Shown here piece by piece: positions 58,401 through 64,000 of a stretch of 64,000 nucleotides of DNA (position 1 is its first letter; the number at the start of each line of letters is the position of its first letter). This stretch comes from Dallia pectoralis (taxonomy: Eukaryota; Chordata; Actinopteri; Esociformes; Umbridae): the NCBI GenBank assembly GCA_029465975.1, contig CM055747.1, positions 8,862,499 to 8,926,498 on the forward strand, read 5' to 3'. Under the pieces are notes generated by a model. It did not search any database, was not told where the DNA came from, and worked only from the letters and a program-made list of their open reading frames with translations. A program made the translations under genes and the position numbers.

Positions 58401-59794
58401 GTTTTTGATAGGTCTTGTCTTCTTTTTTGTGTGATTGTCACAAATAATTTACTATAAATCTTTCAAATTGCATCCTAAATTGATATACTTGGCCAAGGTA
58501 TATAGAAACCTATTCATCAAACATATCTTAATTGGCCTTAGTGTATACACTTAACATGTAAAGGGCATTCCACAAACCTTTGTCTCTACTGTACAAAACA
58601 TTTTTGGTGATGTAATGTTGTGGGAATCTTTTCTTACCATACATTTGGGTCCTTAATAACTTGTCAGCATCTTCTGAATTCCACAGGGTACCTAAGCATT
58701 GTTGGTGACCATAGAAATCCTTTCAATGTCACTGGCTACCTGCTTTTTCACATGGATACTTTCAATAGTATAATGCTTCATGTCACAGCACACACATCTC
58801 AAGCTGGTTCCAGTCACATAGCAGTGACCTCTGTCCACTCCAATGACCTGTGCAGTCCCCAGATCTGATTATACAGGAGAACCTTGAGATGATGAGATGA
58901 AATGAGAGTTGGCCGGGGGATAGTCTACGGCGATGTAGTGAGTCAGCAAGGACCAAAATCCCTAAGCAATACATTTACATTTACATTTTGCGCATTTAGC
59001 AGACGCTCTTATCCAGAGCGACTTACAATAAGTGCAGGCATTTCACATATAGCTAAAACACACATCAAAAAGGCAATAAGTACATTGTTCCTGGGTGGGT
59101 GCAGGGGGAAGTGCTAGAGATAGAAGGGGTGCTAGGAGAGGAGGAATGGGTGATAATCGTAGAAGAATAATTCGGTAGTGAAGTTTCAAACAGTTGAGAG
59201 TTGTGGAGCTCCATTCATGGAGCTACCAATATTGGTGATTCCTGGCAGCAAAGAACAAATATTTCATCCTGTTCTGGCCTCACACAAGATGGGTGTGTCC
59301 AATAAAGTGTGCACTGACTGTACTGTGCCATATTCTATAAGAAATCACAAATATACATGTACTGTGTCTAGCCCTGTAACACTTAAATGGGTCATAAGCA
59401 CTCAGTTGTGATTTACTTCCTGTCCCCACCGTTGGCTTATGCAGATGAGCATTCAGCAGCTTTCTATTTCTGATAACAAATGAATTAACTCACTAGCAAC
59501 AGAAGATAAGGATTCCGTGTCCCTACATTCGACAGTGATACACTTGAGCGCAGTTTGTGTCGTTGTACAGATGGAACTATCAGTGTCACATCTTTGCTGT
59601 TTGATGTTTTCATATTTCACATATGAGCCTTGTTGTCTGCGTGCATGATGCAATTTCCGTTGGTTTCAGGAGTTCCTGCTCTGTACTGTGGCCTCACCCC
59701 TACGGTTCTCCGTGCCTTCCCCTCCAACGGAGCTCTCTTCCTGTCATACGAGTGGATTAGACGAAGCCTCCTCAACTACACATCAACCGTCTGA
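55452..59794 (+). CDS. slc25a15: Mitochondrial ornithine transporter, SLC25A15/ORC1 type
   Basis: Six exons: 55452-55518, 55964-56222, 56958-57098, 57284-57456, 57569-57727, 59670-59794. They give 307 residues (human 301). The carrier exchanges ornithine for citrulline across the mitochondrial inner membrane in the urea cycle and arginine metabolism. Three carrier signatures are present: QPFDTVKVKMQ, CPTELVKCRMQ and YPIDSVKSRIQ. So are LREVPGYFFFFGAYE and SGKQSGFLRT, which match ORC1/ORC2. Intron 1 uses a GC donor (G|GCAAGT) at 55519. Introns 2 and 5 hold Tc1 remnants. The start MGEVCTLHPMTETII follows the pattern of a short N-terminus before helix 1. SLC25A2 is a mammalian retrocopy and so not expected; fish slc25a15a versus b is unresolved. 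Confidence 0.93.
56259..56902 (-). mobile_element. Non-autonomous Tc1/mariner element in slc25a15 intron 2
   Basis: The ends TATACACTGAAC (56259) and GTTCAGTGTATGTA (to 56902) are inverted repeats flanked by TA. On the minus strand a frame reads the Tc1 DNA-binding start: MPQMSQVLRERAIGMLTAGM, then ELNVHFATISRLQ and RPCVTTPAQDLHI. It then jumps to the far end of the element (sequence around GGGCCTGTCGATCCACAACG), so the catalytic core is deleted internally. Inactive. Confidence 0.85.
57750..59310 (+). mobile_element. Ancient Tc1-like element, broken up, in slc25a15 intron 5
   Basis: The left end ATATTGGGTACACCTGCTTG at 57753 and right end GTGTCCAATAAAGTGTGCACTGA near 59296 match the termini of a fish Tc1 family (GGTACACCT... 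/ ...CCTAATAAAGTGGCC). Transposase-derived sequence survives at about 58690-58870 (CCAATGACCTGTGCAGTCCC, CCAGATCTGATTA). AT-rich unrelated DNA has entered between 57960 and 58680, and a short-repeat core (CATTTAGCAGACGCTCTTAT, 58990) lies at about 58977-59040. Confidence 0.6.
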
Positions 59795-60112
59795 GTTCAT
59801 AAGAAGCCCGAGGGTTAAAATTCTATTGCCCCAAAATGTGTTCACCTTTACAAACCAGAGGATTGGCAGCTTAAAAACAATATTTTGTATTTGTGTTGAG
59901 CTCTGATCCTGGTTTGACAATGTTTTTGATGCTAGGTCAATCGGTCTAATGTCCAGCCAGTGACCTCGATGTGCAACCAATGTAATCTACACGCTTTAGC
60001 AACTAGCTGTCCACTCCTTTATCTAACATTTCTGATTTGGTTTGTGATCAACAAGTACAACATGAGCATGGGCCAGTAAAAATATTCATGTATTTACTGT
60101 ATATATTGTGAA

Positions 60113-60118
60113 AATAAA
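60113..60118 (+). terminator. slc25a15: Poly(A) signal AATAAA, slc25a15
   Basis: Canonical signal about 320 bases after the stop (GTGAAAATAAAACAATAG). Confidence 0.6.
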
Positions 60119-61675
60119 ACAATAGTTGCATATATTACATTATTTAAGAACCCTATGTTTTAAATGGAAACAAACATGTTGTTTTGAGGATTGCAATGTA
60201 ATCCAAATTAATGTTAGTTAATGGAACCACTGTATTGAATTTTTTTATCTCTTTTTTTTTAAATTGACTGTTTAAATTATACAGCCAGTTCAATGTTTTC
60301 TTTCTCGGCAGACACCGAAGTTGTCATATGTTTTTAGCTGACTGTTCAAGTCACAGTGTAATTCAGATACATTTGGTTCATTCAGTTAATTCGGTGTCCA
60401 ACAGGTTTGAATTTTGGGAATGATTCAAAACTGGATTTGTGGATAGACAATCAGGAGAAGAAAAAAAATATGTAAAACGTTTGATTTTGTAAGAATTTGT
60501 AGCTTTGTTGAGCACTAAAATTTACATACCGTTTTGCGCTGTAGCTGTAGAGCACTAAATTTCCAGCAGAGGAAGCCCTTTCTCTGTGTGCCTTTCTGTC
60601 AATTTGTCTATGACTGTTTTTATATGCATGTGACCAAGTTGTACTTATCCCATAAAGATGGTAAATAACGGAGGGAATTTTCCTAGTCAATGTGTTGAAA
60701 AAAGCAATTTGGTTAAGGTGTAACTTAGAAGTAGGTTTTTAATTTAAAGCGTGAGTATGGTTCTTTTATTGTGATGTGTTACTTCATAGTTGAATACCTT
60801 GATTATATCTATCTCTTTATTATATTTAATCTTATCTCCATTTTCATTTGTAATGGTTTATTTATTTATAGCCCCACTAAAACACAATTCAAAATAGATG
60901 ACCTTGTATCGATTATGGTCTTGTTTGATTGCAGCAACTTTCAGTGGGATCCAAAGAGATCAGGGTCAAGATCGGCACTTAAAAAAGTTAGTCATGAAAA
61001 AACGATTGAAAGCAATTTATCTAAGCAGTAAGTGCTATTTAGTAAAACATATAGATATATATATAACATTCAATTTTATTTTATCGTTCAATAAAATGTT
61101 TGCGAATCAGACAAATGCAGCCATTTATTTTAAAACTTCTGATCATCGTCAAAAGCATGTATTTTGGAGCCAAATTACACACATTTTAAACAAGCAGAGA
61201 ATGTAAAACAGGTCTCACATTAATGAGAAATCCAGCAACTATGGAAACCAAAGTCAACAAGGTAGATTATTATATTCGGTATTACAGATATGGTGCTTTG
61301 CACAACACCAGAAGACAGACACACACATGCACACACACAGGGCCAGAGATGGGCAATATATTTTCTACAGATAGTCTTTGTTGTGGGACAGGATGACATT
61401 GAGAATGATTTTTGACTGATGTACTACTAAAGATGTAAACATTTGGAAAAGGCGAGTCACATAATATATTGTCACTCATGTCCTTGAGAAGGATGACCTG
61501 ATTTATTTGTCAAGAAATCGCATTTTAAATCCCACTGCAATAAACCAGTGTGTGGAAATATGGGTAATTGGAATGCATAGGGAGACAAGATGAATGTACA
61601 TGTTCCACTAGACGTTGTATTTACCAGAATAATCGAATATGCCCGTTTTGTTAAGAACATACAGGATGTAATGAA
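60119..61675. other. Intergenic, no recognised feature
   Basis: AT-rich. A short (AC)n run at about 61318-61340 is the only structure seen. Confidence 0.4.
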
Positions 61676-61679
61676 CATT

Positions 61680-62115
61680 GCTGTCCATACGTATTTGGAC
61701 AGTGAAAGAGCTCTGTGCTCCAGTACATTGAATTTTAATGTGAGGATGGCGTGAATGTATAGTTGTGTCATTAATGCCCGCTGGATCAGTCTTGATAATT
61801 CTTTGGTCCTTGTGTTGTCAGACACCAGCAACTGACTCCAAATGCAAAGCCTAGAATCAAGACTAGACACTGACAACTTCCTGGTGCATGGGACTAACGA
61901 TGCAGACAGACACAACTGCCTATCAGGAGACAGCTGTGAAGCAAATGATCCAAATACTTTTGGTTAATTGTTGTTGTCTCTAAAAGGTTAATCTAACGAA
62001 AGATGAAAATTAGGTTTAATTAAAGCTGATTGTTTGTTAAAATTCAAAGTGTGGTAATACTAAGATAAAATAACAGAGAAAGGGCTGTTTGAATACTTAT
62101 GAACTGAACTGTGTA
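61680..62115. mobile_element. Possible MITE (GTCCAAATACTTATGGAC type)
   Basis: The left end GTCCATACGTATTTGGACAG and the right end GAATACTTATGAACTGAACT are inverted repeats matching at about 14 of 19 bases. An internal TGATCCAAATACTTTTGG repeats the motif. The layout resembles small non-autonomous fish DNA transposons with this end sequence. No coding capacity. Confidence 0.45.
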
Positions 62116-64000
62116 CATTTGCTCGCATTAAGCGGCTTGACGCTGAATGTGATGCAAAGACGTCCTTTGCGTGAACACGTTTCGTTTTATCACAAGGTGG
62201 GATATGACATCATGTCCGCTAACTGTCATCCAGAAGACATTCTAGTAGTAAGAACTTGACAGAGACCCTATTTAAAGATAAAACACATACATGCATATTA
62301 TATACCGTTGTCAGGTTGTCAGTTGATTGGATGTGACTGTACCATGACTACGGGAGGCATTTCCCAGAGTGCCCAGCTAAGCCCGGCAGACTGCAGCCAA
62401 AAGTCAGAAGCATTCTATAGTCTGCACAGCACCGTTTGTCTGCCACAGCTCTGGAGAGATAGCCAAATTATGCAGTGCATTACATAAGATTGATGTCATG
62501 TTCATTCTCCATGTTGAAGCGTGAGGGCTGCAAAAAAGATAAGGGGGAGGTTAACGCTGCCCAAAAACCTCAATGAGATTATGTGACGGGAGAAAGAGTG
62601 ACACGAGGCGTCGCTCGGACACGAGAGTGTTTTTGAAAACTGACAGGAAGGCGTAAGAATTTCAGAACACCCGGTTGCTTTGTTTTTCATTGCCATCCCT
62701 GAAATGATACAGAATCACAGTATCAGACAGTCTATCTAATAGTGACAATGAACACATGCTGACTGTATATATTCTCCTCCATATTCCCAAGGCTTAAGTT
62801 ATTGCATTAACAAATCCTCTTTAGTCCGGGCCGTAGTTTATGGCCACGCGCGCTAATGGTCTTCTTTATCACCTCTGCTGCAAATGTCTACCTCTCTGTT
62901 GTTCGGCAGTACAAATTGTTTGAGCCCTTTGGATGCTCAGCCACAAAGCTCTGGTGAGGCATATGTAATCTGTTATCTAACAGAAACTATTTGCTGCAGG
63001 AAAAAAATCTCTTTGATGCACCCAAAATCACGTTCTCACCTGTGAGGAAAATAGCTGGGTCATGCAGCAGAGTCTGTTCATAAATATGAAGCTGGTGATA
63101 TTCTCTGCTCCGTCTTCGTAAAGACCGCACTATACTGCTAGGTCCATTTGGGTTGAATCATTCTGGCAATGGGAATCATTCTAATGTTGCTTTTAAAGCT
63201 GCTATAGCAACACGAATATGGCAACATGTATTTGCCGTCTGAGTGACAGCGATGACATTGTTTCTACTTTGTGATAAGAACAAGATAACATGGAAATCTT
63301 GGTGCGTGACGCTCAAAATTCGCCTAGTGTATTAAATACGATGCTATAATCCCCCCGAGTTGCCTATTAATGTCTGTATTTGAGAGGGGAAATGGGTTGG
63401 GACGGAAACGCATCGAAACGAGAAACGAGTCTTTTTCTGCACTGCAGGATTGTGTTTGTGCAAACCATTTCACTGCAACGCCAGAGGAAATGGGTTCCTT
63501 GTTTCAATGTGTAATACAATATATATTTCACAGACAATGGAAGTGTATAGCATTTTATATTTTGAGGTTTGGTCTGTGATCATTGACTACTGCATTTTAG
63601 GACACAGTGTTCAGGCTTGATGCTGAGCAGGTTTCGCAATGTTAACGAGTAGGTTCTCATCAATCAACAGTTCAGCACCAGACAGTGTGTGTGTCATTCA
63701 CCTTACCCAAATTGATTCGGTCTAATCCTGCTTCGGCATTCAGAATCTCTGTACATGCATTTTCCTCGTGCCATTATGCATTCAAATATCCACGCCTGTC
63801 ATTATGTCGATGGGAGCAATTCAGCTTTTCCTAATTACAGATTTTCGATCAGAATTTAAGGATTTAAATGACCTCATGCGTTCTTGGTTGTGCATGTCTT
63901 AATGTGGCGATTGATTAGAGTCCAGGTTTTGTCATTGGCAGCCTTGAAGGCATCCAGATTACTGGAACAGATTAACCAGTTTCTCCCAATGGTCGAGGTT
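62116..64000. other. Gene-free right end of the window
   Basis: No frame with family resemblance and no repeat array. Composition is less AT-rich than the preceding kilobases, with several TAATTA or ATTA homeobox-type cores. Conserved non-coding sequence is possible but cannot be judged without alignment. Confidence 0.3.

Overview
The window is vertebrate nuclear DNA, almost certainly from a teleost fish. It holds ten multi-exon or vertebrate-style genes with GT-AG introns, AATAAA poly(A) signals and fish-type interspersed repeats (several decayed Tc1/mariner elements, a Rex1/Babar-like LINE, a hAT fragment, a tRNA-derived SINE). The repeat types resemble those of pike and salmonids, but that placement is inference from memory and was not tested by search. 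All exon coordinates were built by hand from splice sites, reading frame and remembered family sequences.

Layout, left to right: transposon debris (1-1585); the 3' two thirds of wasf3 (+, 1804-5682, first exons outside the window); a degenerate Tc1 element (8.5-9.5 kb); intronless gpr12-like receptor (-, 10738-11715); SINE, candidate promoter and simple repeats (13.5-16.3 kb); nhsl2 (+, 17781-20485); retinal guanylyl cyclase gucy2f (+, 18 coding exons, 22635-28986); irs4 (+, 31351-33705); atg4a (-, 13 coding exons, 39634 down to 35468); tmem185 (+, 7 exons, 40624-43147), divergent from atg4a; eola1 (+, 2 exons, 47781-48361); hmgb3 (+, 4 coding exons, 52379-54225); slc25a15 (+, 6 exons, 55452-59794). 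The last 4 kb has a possible MITE and no recognisable gene.

The genes share neighbourhood, not a pathway. wasf3 (actin nucleation through Arp2/3) and nhsl2 (NHS family, linked to the WAVE pathway) are functionally related. gpr12-like and gucy2f act on cAMP and cGMP respectively. irs4 is an insulin/IGF adaptor, atg4a an autophagy protease, tmem185 a multipass membrane protein, eola1 a small ASCH-domain protein, hmgb3 a chromatin protein, and slc25a15 the mitochondrial ornithine carrier. From memory of human maps, nhsl2, gucy2f, irs4, atg4a, tmem185, eola1 and hmgb3 correspond to X-linked genes, while wasf3, gpr12 and slc25a15 correspond to chromosome 13 genes.

The most interesting signals are non-coding or structural. 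They are: a five-copy tandem array of CTCF-like sites plus an inverted-repeat MITE between the divergent atg4a and tmem185 genes; a 39-bp minisatellite in hmgb3 that copies the 5' splice site and stays open in frame; a TG microsatellite abutting a gucy2f 3' splice site; an nhsl2 gene model that begins without the N-terminal WAVE-homology region; and a short irs4 whose stop codon lies inside a perfect 5' splice site. I saw no evidence of a wholly new gene system.
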